A stretch of 64,000 nucleotides of DNA, from contig JABSSL010000091.1 in the NCBI GenBank assembly GCA_013214355.1, forward strand, positions 1 through 64,000, written 5' to 3'. Numbering within the stretch: the first letter of the stretch is position 1; every line of letters starts with the position of its first letter. The notes under the pieces were generated by a model that saw nothing but the letters and a program-made list of their open reading frames with translations, was not told the DNA's origin and searched no databases. This document shows, in pieces, positions 30,101-37,926 of the stretch. Source of the DNA: Saprospiraceae bacterium (GTDB lineage: Bacteria; Bacteroidota; Bacteroidia; Chitinophagales; Saprospiraceae). The translations under genes and the position numbers were made by a program.

Positions 30101-31516
30101 TTACTGTTTCGGAATTTTTAGGACTTGACCGACAGAAATAGCATTTCCGCTTATTCCATTTAATTGCTTCAAAGCTAGGGTAGAGGTGTTTCCATCTCCA
30201 TCTACTAAACCGTACTTCTTGGCAATGGAGAACAGCGTTTCTCCCGAAGCTACCGTATGTGTCTGGTCTGTAGCGGCATTTCCTGGAATAAATTTACTAG
30301 TTCCATCGGCGTATTGGACTTCAATTCCTTGCACGGCTGGGTATTCCACTCGCACGGAGGGGGGAGCGGCCGCTCCAGGATTGACTTGTACTAGATAATT
30401 CATCGTGACCAAGCGATCCCCAACAGCTGTGCGGATATAATTCTTATCAATTTCATTATCAAAAAGATCAGTAAGCTGTAGGCTAAAACTAACGGGTACC
30501 GTTTTGGCCGTTTTTCCGGCGCGGATCAAGGTGTCTCCTAGATCCATTTCTAGTCTACGAATCGCCTGATCATATTCGTTTACGCCTCGTGCGGTTAACA
30601 CATCATTGGTTAATTTTAGGTTGCCAGAAAGCCTTGCGTACAAAGGCTGCGCATCCTGTTCCTCTGAATCTCCTCCTTGGTAGGCGAGGGGAACAACAAT
30701 GTTTGAGAAGTTCTGAAAGCTAGTTGGTGTTTCTTGTGCAGCTAGCGGCACTTCAATAGGGGCAGTCAATTGGATAGAGATGGTATCTGATGCTTCGGAT
30801 CCCAATTCGCCTCGGTCAGCTCTAGTGATTTGAATGGGGTCAAGTGGTAGTTTAATGAATAGCGAATCTCCAGCCTGTAGGTCTTGATCGATGGTTAGAG
30901 GTTCTAAAGGTAAGACAAAGGTGCTACTGTTAGCGCCTAGATTTATGACATGTTTTGGAGCAGATAAATCGACCCTGTTTGCTCGTTGCGCAAAGGATGG
31001 AAGTACGTCTAAGGTCTTTTCAAATAGCATTCCGCATAGGAACCAGAGCAAGAGGAATACAACAAAGTATTTCCACGTCCTTTTAATGAAACGCGCTATC
31101 GCTTCACGATCTCTTTTTTCTGCAAGAATAGGTTCTACTAAGGTATCGTGGCTGATTTCGTAGATCGGGTTATTGCCACTTTTGTGAATGCGACGGATGA
31201 GGCGAGAGTTTTGAAGGTTTTCCAAGAGGGCGTCATCCATCTCTAGCGTTTCTCGGATGTAGGCCGCATCCTTAGAGGTTCGTTGTCTGGATTTAGGGAG
31301 TACCAAGTGATCTTCCAGCAATTGCCGCGCTAGTTTGCGATCCTTGCGTTTTTCCAAGCTCTTGATCTGACTGAGGTAGTAGCCTCGGAGAACGGCATCT
31401 AGATTACCCACGTCCTCCATAGCTAGCGCCAATACGGGCCGTACCCCCTCTTCTGGTATTGAGGTTGGATCGGATGTTATAGGTGTTTCCTGCTGTTCCA
31501 TATCTGCTTTATTCAA
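30101..31516 (-). CDS. STAND winged-helix / transmembrane / LysM sensor-like protein, split from the upstream NTPase
   Basis: 471 residues. Residues 35-135 look like the helical/winged-helix part that normally follows an nSTAND NTPase domain (LDAVLRGYY...YEISHDTLVEPIL). One transmembrane helix lies at about 150-166, then a beta-rich region (180-410) and a LysM domain at 421-470 (HTVASGETLFSIAKKYG...ISVGQVLKIPK), which should bind peptidoglycan-like glycans outside the cytoplasm. The frame is continuous with the NTPase gene upstream; only a TAA and four codons separate them. The listed start is TTG; ATG at 31501 is a better start. Either a natural fission with reinitiation or a nonsense mutation of a single protein. 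Third gene of the operon with the cyclase-SIR2 effector. Confidence 0.75.
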   Translation of the reverse strand: MNKADMEQQETPITSDPTSIPEEGVRPVLALAMEDVGNLDAVLRGYYLSQIKSLEKRKDRKLARQLLEDHLVLPKSRQRTSKDAAYIRETLEMDDALLENLQNSRLIRRIHKSGNNPIYEISHDTLVEPILAEKRDREAIARFIKRTWKYFVVFLLLWFLCGMLFEKTLDVLPSFAQRANRVDLSAPKHVINLGANSSTFVLPLEPLTIDQDLQAGDSLFIKLPLDPIQITRADRGELGSEASDTISIQLTAPIEVPLAAQETPTSFQNFSNIVVPLAYQGGDSEEQDAQPLYARLSGNLKLTNDVLTARGVNEYDQAIRRLEMDLGDTLIRAGKTAKTVPVSFSLQLTDLFDNEIDKNYIRTAVGDRLVTMNYLVQVNPGAAAPPSVRVEYPAVQGIEVQYADGTSKFIPGNAATDQTHTVASGETLFSIAKKYGLVDGDGNTSTLALKQLNGISGNAISVGQVLKIPKQ

Positions 31517-31528
31517 TCGGACCTTTGC

Positions 31529-32545
31529 TTATTTTTTGATCTTTCTTTCCCGCTCAATTATTCTTCGTTCAATATGTTGACAGACGATCTGCAACTGTGA
31601 CGGATCAATGCGGCGTGTCAGTTTATCTTGCAGAAACCCGATGATTTCATCCAGAATCTGCTCGTCGATGGAGAACTCTGGAGAAATGAAGTCGGCTCCT
31701 CCCAGAGCGGCCGGTTGTGCTATGGCTTTTTTGGCTTGATCAATATCAAAACTCCTAAGTTCGTAGCTGTTTAGTAGCATTTCTGGAAGATAGGCCTTCA
31801 GTCGCTCTAGGTAATGCAGCTTATCAGATCGCATAGAAATCAGGATCTTGGCATCCAGTGGCTCTTCAATTTTCGACAACAATTGAGCCACCTTGGGACT
31901 TGGCAAAGAGGGTTCTCGTTCCGCTTGCCCACCTTCAATGATTTGTTTCCTTTCTAGTCCTTTTCTCACCTCCTCTGGCAGGGCTTGATGATAAAGCTCT
32001 CCCAATTGTCGAGCAAACTCCTCTACACGTTCTTCCGGATAGGTAAACAGTTCTTCGAATTGATCCAGGATGAACACCACACGAAGTGGATGAACGGCTT
32101 GGTCCACCAACATCTTCTTAGCACTTAGCCAGAGGCTAGGTTTTGGCATTGGAATTACTTCCTCCCAATCGTTCCCATCGCCCAAACAAGCATCGATAAA
32201 CCGGTCGATCGGGTCTTTGATTAATTCCGATTCCAATCCAGCCAACCCTTGTTTTTCCCTTCTGAGTCTGGCCAATTCCGGATCATAATTCGTGAAACGA
32301 ATAGTGACTATATGGTGAGGAATCTCCCAATTCCTGATATCGCTTAGGGTTGGTAATATGCCAGCATTAATCAGTGATGATTTGCCCATTCCGGATGGGC
32401 TGTGAAGAATGGTTAGGTTATCTAGGTCCAGCAATCTACATACCGCCTCAATCTCTTCATCTCTTCCGAAGAAGTTTTGCTTTTCGTCTGCGTCGAATGG
32501 CCGAAGCCCTGGGTATCGTGAGCGTGAAGTCGTCATTTCCCTCAA
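31529..32545 (-). CDS. nSTAND-family NTPase
   Basis: A 338-residue P-loop NTPase of the novel-STAND class, signal-transducing switches often found with effector domains in bacterial conflict systems. The N-terminus RYPGLRPFDADEKQNFFGRDEE is the usual nSTAND1 lead-in; Walker A is SPSGMGKSS (Lys55-Ser56) and Walker B is VFILDQFEELF (Asp161 with Glu164/165). The protein stops just after QIVCQHIERRI, where family members normally continue into a winged helix and sensor. Here that continuation is encoded in the same frame by the next gene after one TAA (31529-31531). Its start lies 3 bp after the stop of the cyclase-SIR2 gene, so expression is coupled. Confidence 0.88.
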   Translation of the reverse strand: MREMTTSRSRYPGLRPFDADEKQNFFGRDEEIEAVCRLLDLDNLTILHSPSGMGKSSLINAGILPTLSDIRNWEIPHHIVTIRFTNYDPELARLRREKQGLAGLESELIKDPIDRFIDACLGDGNDWEEVIPMPKPSLWLSAKKMLVDQAVHPLRVVFILDQFEELFTYPEERVEEFARQLGELYHQALPEEVRKGLERKQIIEGGQAEREPSLPSPKVAQLLSKIEEPLDAKILISMRSDKLHYLERLKAYLPEMLLNSYELRSFDIDQAKKAIAQPAALGGADFISPEFSIDEQILDEIIGFLQDKLTRRIDPSQLQIVCQHIERRIIERERKIKK

Positions 32546-32548
32546 GAT

Positions 32549-34255
32549 TTAAGCTGGTATTGCCGCGGCTACACGATCAATAAATAAGGACAATCTACTA
32601 CCGAGATCATTCCATTTTTCTTCTAATTCCTGCTTGCTCAAACTATGGTAGTTTTCCCATTCTTTTATTTGGTGAAAGCTCTGTTGATATTCTCCTAACT
32701 CTTTCAATAGGCCTCCTTCCTTTCCATCCCTGATTAACAAATCATCTAATCTGGCCATCACTTCCTCCAGACGCTTTTGCTCTGCTAAGTTTACAAGATC
32801 ATCGTATTGAGAACCCGCTATTGGCTGGTTGCCAGATCGCAATAAATCTTCCGCCTGGCAAAGTCCATGCAAACCGGATACAAATTCATCAATCCGCTTG
32901 TCTAGGAAGGTGACCTTGAAATTGGATTCAAAAAAACGACGGTTATGTTTCCCGGGGCCAGAAGGTTTTGCCATATGGGCGTAAGAAATATCTTTCTCAT
33001 GGACCTTTAGTACCCGCAGCAATAATTTCATATACCAATCGTCAAAGGAAAAGCCTAAGAAGACTAGGTGACTGGCTTGCTGGACTTTATCCTGTATCAA
33101 TTTCGGCAATTGCCGGACCCCAAGGATGCCAAAGATAAACTGATAGAGTCGATCCAGTGAAATAACCATGGAGTCTTTATGCCGCACACTACCGAACAAG
33201 TTATAGATGAGCGGATAGTCTTTGGTGAAGGAAACCAGCGGCTGCGATTCCTGCTGATAACTGTAAAAGCCATATTGGTGATGGACCCGATTGTCTTCAA
33301 ATACTTCGTGCAGAAGGTCGAATGGATAGGTAGATAAGATAAGGTCGAATGGGATCTCGCTGATCTGTTTAAAACGATTTTTTTGCGTTGTCCCTAAGTC
33401 TTTCAGACGGATCCGAGTTAAATCCATGAACATCCGTTGCCCCCCGGCTCGATCGATCAAGGATTGCGCAGAGGTGTAAAAGTCAGGAGGACTATCAGCT
33501 GGATGCTTTTCTACCCATTTGTGCTGTTCTCTCATAATTAGGTCCGGGATGGAAATCTCTTGTTCCGCTCCGTTGGCTAGCCCTTCTGACTTTGTGAAGG
33601 CATAATTTCCAAGAATGAGCACACATTTATTTTCCTCCAAGGCATCTAGGATCTCTAGCATCTGGTATTTCTCCCAATCCCCCTGTTCTTTAGGAGTGGG
33701 TTCCGGAGGGGTAGGCGCTTTTACCTTACCTTGCATTTGCCCAGCACTGGGTACGATGAATCCGGTATTCGCCACGGCGAAGACCTCCATCGGTTCAGCG
33801 ATATTCTTAAAATGAAAAGAACCTACGGAATTGAGGGTAAACTCTGCTTTGTTTTTTACTTGATTTCTGACGGTTTTGGATAAAAGAATAGCACCTGGAA
33901 CCCCTAAGGATTCAATACGAGAGGCTATATTGACACCATCACCAAAAGCATTGTTGTTTTTGTAGAGCACATCGCCCAAATGCATTCCGATTCGCACTGG
34001 AACCTGCTGTTCAATAAATTGCGATTGCAGGGAAGTAGCGGCTCTCAAACTGAGGAAAGCGCTGTCAAAAGAGAGTAGGCAGCCATCTCCATAGTATTGA
34101 ATGATTTGGCCTTCATGTAAGGGCATTTCCTTTTCCAGAATGATCTTAAAGCGGTCTAAAACAGCCAGGGCATTTACCTCATCGGCCTGCATCATCGCAG
34201 AATATCCGGCGATATCGGCAAAAACAATGATGGCTAATTTCCTAGATTCTTGCAT
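32549..34255 (-). CDS. class III nucleotide cyclase fused to SIR2-like domain and EAD11-like adaptor
   Basis: A 568-residue three-part protein. The class III cyclase catalytic domain (6-165) has both metal Asp residues (Asp13 in VFADIAGYS, Asp57 in YYGDG) and the transition-state pair Asn109/Arg113 (NIASR), so it looks active. The base-selecting Lys position appears to be Gln53 (IIQYYGDG). The SIR2-like region (about 205-465) shows VLILGNYAF, LILSTYPFD, YNLFGSVRHKD and HLVFLGFSFDDWY, but the Asn of TTNYD and the His of KLHG seem replaced, so NADase activity is doubtful. The C-terminal helices (484-564) resemble effector-associated domain EAD11, an adaptor that links effectors to STAND switches. 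It heads a tight operon with the nSTAND NTPase and TM-LysM protein. Cytoplasmic; no signal peptide. Confidence 0.82.
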   Translation of the reverse strand: MQESRKLAIIVFADIAGYSAMMQADEVNALAVLDRFKIILEKEMPLHEGQIIQYYGDGCLLSFDSAFLSLRAATSLQSQFIEQQVPVRIGMHLGDVLYKNNNAFGDGVNIASRIESLGVPGAILLSKTVRNQVKNKAEFTLNSVGSFHFKNIAEPMEVFAVANTGFIVPSAGQMQGKVKAPTPPEPTPKEQGDWEKYQMLEILDALEENKCVLILGNYAFTKSEGLANGAEQEISIPDLIMREQHKWVEKHPADSPPDFYTSAQSLIDRAGGQRMFMDLTRIRLKDLGTTQKNRFKQISEIPFDLILSTYPFDLLHEVFEDNRVHHQYGFYSYQQESQPLVSFTKDYPLIYNLFGSVRHKDSMVISLDRLYQFIFGILGVRQLPKLIQDKVQQASHLVFLGFSFDDWYMKLLLRVLKVHEKDISYAHMAKPSGPGKHNRRFFESNFKVTFLDKRIDEFVSGLHGLCQAEDLLRSGNQPIAGSQYDDLVNLAEQKRLEEVMARLDDLLIRDGKEGGLLKELGEYQQSFHQIKEWENYHSLSKQELEEKWNDLGSRLSLFIDRVAAAIPA

Positions 34256-34448
34256 GGATGGGCTGTTTAGGTCGTTCCAATTTACAAAATTCTCACAATT
34301 AGTATCCTTTTACCAGGCCAATTCACTCTGTGACATGACTTTATGATTTGGATTTACTACACCAGCTTATTGCAGAGATCCTTTAATCGGCATAGTATTT
34401 TGTCTAATTCCTTTTATGCTATAGAAATCTTAACCTATATTAATGTCC

Positions 34449-34481
34449 TGACAGACGCATTACTATACATTTGACCTGTCA
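34449..34481 (+). promoter_or_regulatory. promoter -7 element flanked by inverted TGACAG/CTGTCA
   Basis: TACATTTG (34466-34473, TAnnTTTG type) lies 37 bp before the SDR start codon. It is bracketed by TGACAG (34449-34454) and its exact complement CTGTCA (34476-34481), which could be operator half-sites. Confidence 0.45.
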
Positions 34482-34510
34482 ATCATAAAAGCAAAGCTAA
34501 ACAAGAGCAC

Positions 34511-35299
34511 ATGTACATACTTATAACTGGCGGACATTCTGGCATCGGTCTTGAACTCACTAAAAAACTGTTGTCAGAGGGACATCAAATAGGACTGATT
34601 GTCCGGAGCGAAAAAAGAACCAAAGAGGCGCTGAAAGAAATCCCGCAATCAAAAAACATAGATTTCTTTATCGCTGATCTTAGTAAACGCGAGGACCTGA
34701 TCAAGGCGGCGAATCAAATCAAAGCGAAATGGCCAGTGATTGATGGAATATTTCATAATGCAGGGGTGCTTTTAGACAAAGCGTACTATTCTGAACAGGG
34801 GAATGAAATGCATTTTGAGGTCAATTCACTAGCGCCTTATTTTTTGAGTGTGGAACTTAAAACTTGGTTGGACAAAGCAGAGAATCCCTTCCTGGTGAAT
34901 ACGGCAACAGATGGCATGCATAGGCAGAAATCAATCGATATTGCGGACTTGAAAAAACCTAAGAAATTTGTCAAGTTGATCGGATCATACATGCATTCCA
35001 AGTTTGCCATGGTGTTGTTAATGAATCATCTGGCAAAGGAATGGCCTAGGGTGAGAATTACCAGTGTGGCTCCTGGAGCCATCAAGACCAAGATGACAGC
35101 TGGTGCAGGAATGCCCTTCTTTTTGGTTCCCATCCGAAACTTATTCTTTAGCTCGCCGGAGGCAGGCGCTGAAAAATTGTATGAAGCAGCCTTTGACAGG
35201 CGATTTGCCGATTCCAGCGGTACCTACATACTGAAGGGGAAAGTAAGACCCATCAAATACCATTTAACTGCTGCAGAGCTCGGTGAAATGACCTCTTAA
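34511..35299 (+). CDS. short-chain dehydrogenase/reductase (SDR)
   Basis: A 262-residue NAD(P)-dependent oxidoreductase. The Rossmann motif is at the N-terminus (TGGHSGIG, residues 6-13), followed by NAG (about 88) and the catalytic YxxxK (Tyr160-Lys164). The usual catalytic Ser position appears to be in NTATDG, so Thr may substitute. A long C-terminal segment after PGAIKTKM resembles retinol dehydrogenase-like or WW-oxidoreductase-like SDRs. Substrate unknown. It is divergent from the cyclase-SIR2 operon with 255 bp between them, and has its own promoter-like element. Confidence 0.88.
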   Translation: MYILITGGHSGIGLELTKKLLSEGHQIGLIVRSEKRTKEALKEIPQSKNIDFFIADLSKREDLIKAANQIKAKWPVIDGIFHNAGVLLDKAYYSEQGNEMHFEVNSLAPYFLSVELKTWLDKAENPFLVNTATDGMHRQKSIDIADLKKPKKFVKLIGSYMHSKFAMVLLMNHLAKEWPRVRITSVAPGAIKTKMTAGAGMPFFLVPIRNLFFSSPEAGAEKLYEAAFDRRFADSSGTYILKGKVRPIKYHLTAAELGEMTS

Positions 35300-35792
35300 G
35301 GACTAGCTGTAGCCTAACCTATTATTCCTTGGATTTCAATAATTTCTTAGCTATCTCCTTTAATCTAGACTTGGGATAACACTCCTTTTGTGGGGCTCTC
35401 AGGGTGAAGAAAATCTTAGCTATCTCGGCCTTAGGTTTTATCAGGGATAGTTGGTTGAAGATGAACTAATGACATTGTGCCAGAAAAGCATGAGCCCTAA
35501 TTTGAGGTTTAACACTCGGACATACAACCGGAAGTAGTTTAACAAGTATCTATTCAGTAGTAGGCAACTTTAACTAAGGTGCTTCTGACTTTAAGGACTT
35601 TGTTGGTAAGCTTAATAAGCCTACATGTCAGTGCTCAAGTAAAAGAACTGCTAAACCGGGATTGTTCATCGAACGCGGCTAGACGTAAGGGGATTCTACT
35701 GCAAGAAGGAAAATCGTAGGTAAAGGGTATATCGCAACTACATCGCTAAGTAATCGGGTCTGGTTTTACTTCACCAAACTACCCTAATCTTT
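35300..35792. other. 493-bp intergenic region without a recognised gene
   Basis: No convincing ORF, tRNA or terminator was seen on either strand. A 12-bp direct repeat (CTTAGCTATCTC) occurs at about 35346 and 35417. The 3' part presumably carries the promoter of the next gene. Confidence 0.5.
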
Positions 35793-36389
35793 ATGTGGAC
35801 AATAAGAGTCTTGATCTGGATGTTGCTGATTCCCAGTCTTTCATTTTCGCAAGAAGTGGACGGACAGACAGCCAAAGTAGCGATTATCAATTTAGATTCC
35901 TTGAGAAATCAATCCTTTATGATGGATTGGGAAAAAGCTTTATGGGAGGAAGGCGCTTGGGAAATTAGAGGGAAAAAGTTGATTGATACTTTGCAAAAAA
36001 AATACCAACGACTGCAAAGGTTTATGGAAAGAAGTTGTTTGACTTCCGAAGCGCTGGCCAAGATTCAGGCTGAACTCGAAAAAGACTTGGAGGAGATTCT
36101 CATACTAGATGGTAAGTACAGAGCCGCCAAGAAAATTTTCCCGGTAGAGATTGACAACTTTGTGCGTCAGCAATTTATGATATTAATGCCTAAGGCCAAG
36201 TTGAATATGGAGGCTGCTTTTCTTTCTACTTCCAAACCCATGTTTATGGAAGAAGAGTGGGCAGATAAACTAGTCGATGCCACACCTTGGTTTGCAGCAG
36301 AATTCAAAAATAATCCAAGAATTTTTGATGATTGGTTAGCCTTTCGGAAGTACTTGATAGAGACTGTTGAAAAAGGCAATTGGAAGTAG
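35793..36389 (+). CDS. exported protein with weak OmpH/Skp resemblance
   Basis: A 198-residue protein with a signal peptide (MWTIRVLIWMLLIPSLSFSQ, cleavage near Ser19/Gln20). The mature start KVAIINLDSLRNQSF recalls the first strand of OmpH/Skp periplasmic chaperones, and residues 55-115 are a charged, heptad-like coiled coil (KKLIDTLQKKYQRLQRF...AELEKDLEEIL), as in that family. The C-terminal half (IFPVEIDNFVRQQFMILMPKAKLN...) is also helical and longer than in short OmpH proteins. Assignment as a Skp-like chaperone is tentative. It lies upstream of a Crp/Fnr gene, with 109 bp between them. Confidence 0.6.
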   Translation: MWTIRVLIWMLLIPSLSFSQEVDGQTAKVAIINLDSLRNQSFMMDWEKALWEEGAWEIRGKKLIDTLQKKYQRLQRFMERSCLTSEALAKIQAELEKDLEEILILDGKYRAAKKIFPVEIDNFVRQQFMILMPKAKLNMEAAFLSTSKPMFMEEEWADKLVDATPWFAAEFKNNPRIFDDWLAFRKYLIETVEKGNWK

Positions 36390-36498
36390 CTGAATTTGTA
36401 TTGCTTAAGATAGCCGTCAGTAGGGAAAGTATCTTGGAAAGTTAATCTAAATCCATCAGGGAATTGTTAAGTTTATCAGGTGACCAAGACTACTGTAC

Positions 36499-37086
36499 AT
36501 GAATGGCAAGGAAAAACAGCTGGATAATATTCGAAGATATGTGCCTTTGACAGATGATGAGGTAAAACAGCTAAATGGTATTGTCCGAACAACCCGGGTA
36601 AAGAAGCGACAGTTCCTAGTACAGCCTGGCTTTGTCTGCCGAGACCGAATCTACATTGTTGAAGGTGCCTTTCGTGTATTTTACTTGGATCAAGATGGGA
36701 AAGAGCATACCGTGAGCATCGGGATTGAGGATTGGTTTGTAAGCGACTTCTACAGTTACATTACCCAAACTCCTGCTACCCATTACGTCGAAGCCTTAGA
36801 AGACTCCGTTGTGCTACAAATGGGCTATAATGAGGTGGAACCCCTTTGTGCTAAAATACACAGTCTTAGCGAATACTTTCGCCGTACCACTGAACGTGCA
36901 TTTGCCTTTTCCAGACGCCGAGTAATTTCAAATATTAGTAAATCTGCGGAAGAACGCTACTTCGAATATGTAGAACAGTATCCCCAGATTGCTATGCGCG
37001 TACCACAATATGTTTTGGCCTCTTATCTTGGGATCTCGGCTGAATTTCTTAGCAAGATTCGGTCGCGAAAATCCCGGAAATCTTGA
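36499..37086 (+). CDS. Crp/Fnr-family transcriptional regulator
   Basis: A 195-residue regulator: a cNMP-binding-like barrel (about 20-125; IYIVEGAFRVFYLDQDGKEHTVSIG) and a C-terminal winged helix-turn-helix (about 160-195; PQYVLASYLGISAEFLSKIRSR). There is no Fnr-type Cys cluster. The gene's last codons and stop lie inside a 16-bp perfect palindrome with Crp/Fnr half-site spacing, 100 bp upstream of a peroxiredoxin gene, so it probably controls that gene, perhaps in response to oxidative stress (inference). Confidence 0.88.
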   Translation: MNGKEKQLDNIRRYVPLTDDEVKQLNGIVRTTRVKKRQFLVQPGFVCRDRIYIVEGAFRVFYLDQDGKEHTVSIGIEDWFVSDFYSYITQTPATHYVEALEDSVVLQMGYNEVEPLCAKIHSLSEYFRRTTERAFAFSRRRVISNISKSAEERYFEYVEQYPQIAMRVPQYVLASYLGISAEFLSKIRSRKSRKS

Positions 37087-37097
37087 ACTAGTTCAAG
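37082..37097. promoter_or_regulatory. candidate Crp/Fnr operator palindrome
   Basis: CTTGAACTAGTTCAAG is a perfect 16-bp palindrome and contains TTGA-N6-TCAA, the classic Fnr-type half-site arrangement. It overlaps the stop of the Crp/Fnr gene and precedes the peroxiredoxin start by 89 bp. No T-run follows, so a terminator is less likely. Confidence 0.6.
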
Positions 37098-37185
37098 CTA
37101 ATTTCCTGTCCTAGCTCATTTTTATTGCCTTCGTTTTGAGAGAATTTTGTGGTGTTAATTTTTTAATCACAAAAAGAATCAGAAC

Positions 37186-37851
37186 ATGCAACAGGTGCAA
37201 ATTCCATCTTATCAGGAAGGGCTTAAAGAATTGCGAACAAACCTTGAAAATATGCTACCCGCTGAGGCGCTATCCATCTTTGATCAAGACGCTGAGGCTT
37301 TGCAAGCTACCCACCAAGAAATTCTACAGCTAGCAAAAGGAGATAAAGCCCCCAATTTCACACTTCCAAATGTCTTAGGTAATCCTGTAAATCTATATGA
37401 CCAATTAAAGGAAAACAGGGTGATCTTAACTTTCTATCGTGGGGTTTGGTGTCCATATTGTAATCTCCAGTTAGCGCAGTACCAGCAGGTATTGCCAGAG
37501 CTGGAAGCACTAGGTGCTAAAGTAATAGCCGTTTCTCCTCAAACGCCAGATAATTCACTGAGTATGCAGGAGAAGAACAATTTGGCTTTTGAGGTACTAA
37601 GCGATGCTGGAAATCAGGTGGCCCGTTCTTATACTACCGTCTTCAAAAATGGAGAAAAGCCAGTTCAAGCCATGGCTGACTTAGGCTACGATTTTTCTAG
37701 CTTTAATGTGGATGGATCACTTGAGATTCCAGTGCCTGCCACCTTTATCATCGATCAGGATGGTCGGGTCTTATTTGCTGAGAGTGAAGGGGGAGACTAT
37801 CGGGAGCGGATAGGGCCTGCTAAACTCTTTGAGGCACTGCGTTTAGCATAA
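37186..37851 (+). CDS. peroxiredoxin-like AhpC/TSA-family protein
   Basis: A 221-residue thioredoxin-fold antioxidant protein. After an about 50-residue helical N-terminus comes the AhpC/TSA domain (GDKAPNFTLPNVLG) with FYRGVWCPYCNLQL, giving a CxxC pair at Cys89 and Cys92; the first is the expected peroxidatic Cys. PVPATFIIDQDGRV is the typical cis-Pro and strand region. It resembles the peroxiredoxin-like group of Bacteroidota and Cyanobacteria with CPYC rather than classical 2-Cys AhpC. Expected to reduce hydroperoxides in the cytoplasm. It lies next to a Crp/Fnr gene with a matching palindrome and ends before a strong hairpin. Confidence 0.88.
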   Translation: MQQVQIPSYQEGLKELRTNLENMLPAEALSIFDQDAEALQATHQEILQLAKGDKAPNFTLPNVLGNPVNLYDQLKENRVILTFYRGVWCPYCNLQLAQYQQVLPELEALGAKVIAVSPQTPDNSLSMQEKNNLAFEVLSDAGNQVARSYTTVFKNGEKPVQAMADLGYDFSSFNVDGSLEIPVPATFIIDQDGRVLFAESEGGDYRERIGPAKLFEALRLA

Positions 37852-37897
37852 TAGGTTGCTGAATAGTAATCTTCGAATTATATTTAGGCAGTAAAGG

Positions 37898-37926
37898 GAC
37901 CCTTCGCTGAATCGAAGGGTCTTGCT
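37898..37926 (+). terminator. hairpin after the peroxiredoxin gene
   Basis: A perfect 9-bp stem (GACCCTTCG 37898-37906, CGAAGGGTC 37913-37921) with a 6-nt loop; the following T-tract is weak (TTGCTTGG). It sits immediately before the next ORF's TTG start. Confidence 0.6.

Noticed and set aside
32860..33650. Calling the SIR2-like domain an active NADase
   Set aside because: The visible motif positions for the catalytic Asn and His look substituted; without a structure model activity should not be claimed.
37136..37333. Small open frame overlapping the start of the peroxiredoxin gene
   Set aside because: It lies in another frame of a clear gene and its translation (Lys/Arg/Cys-rich) has no domain features.
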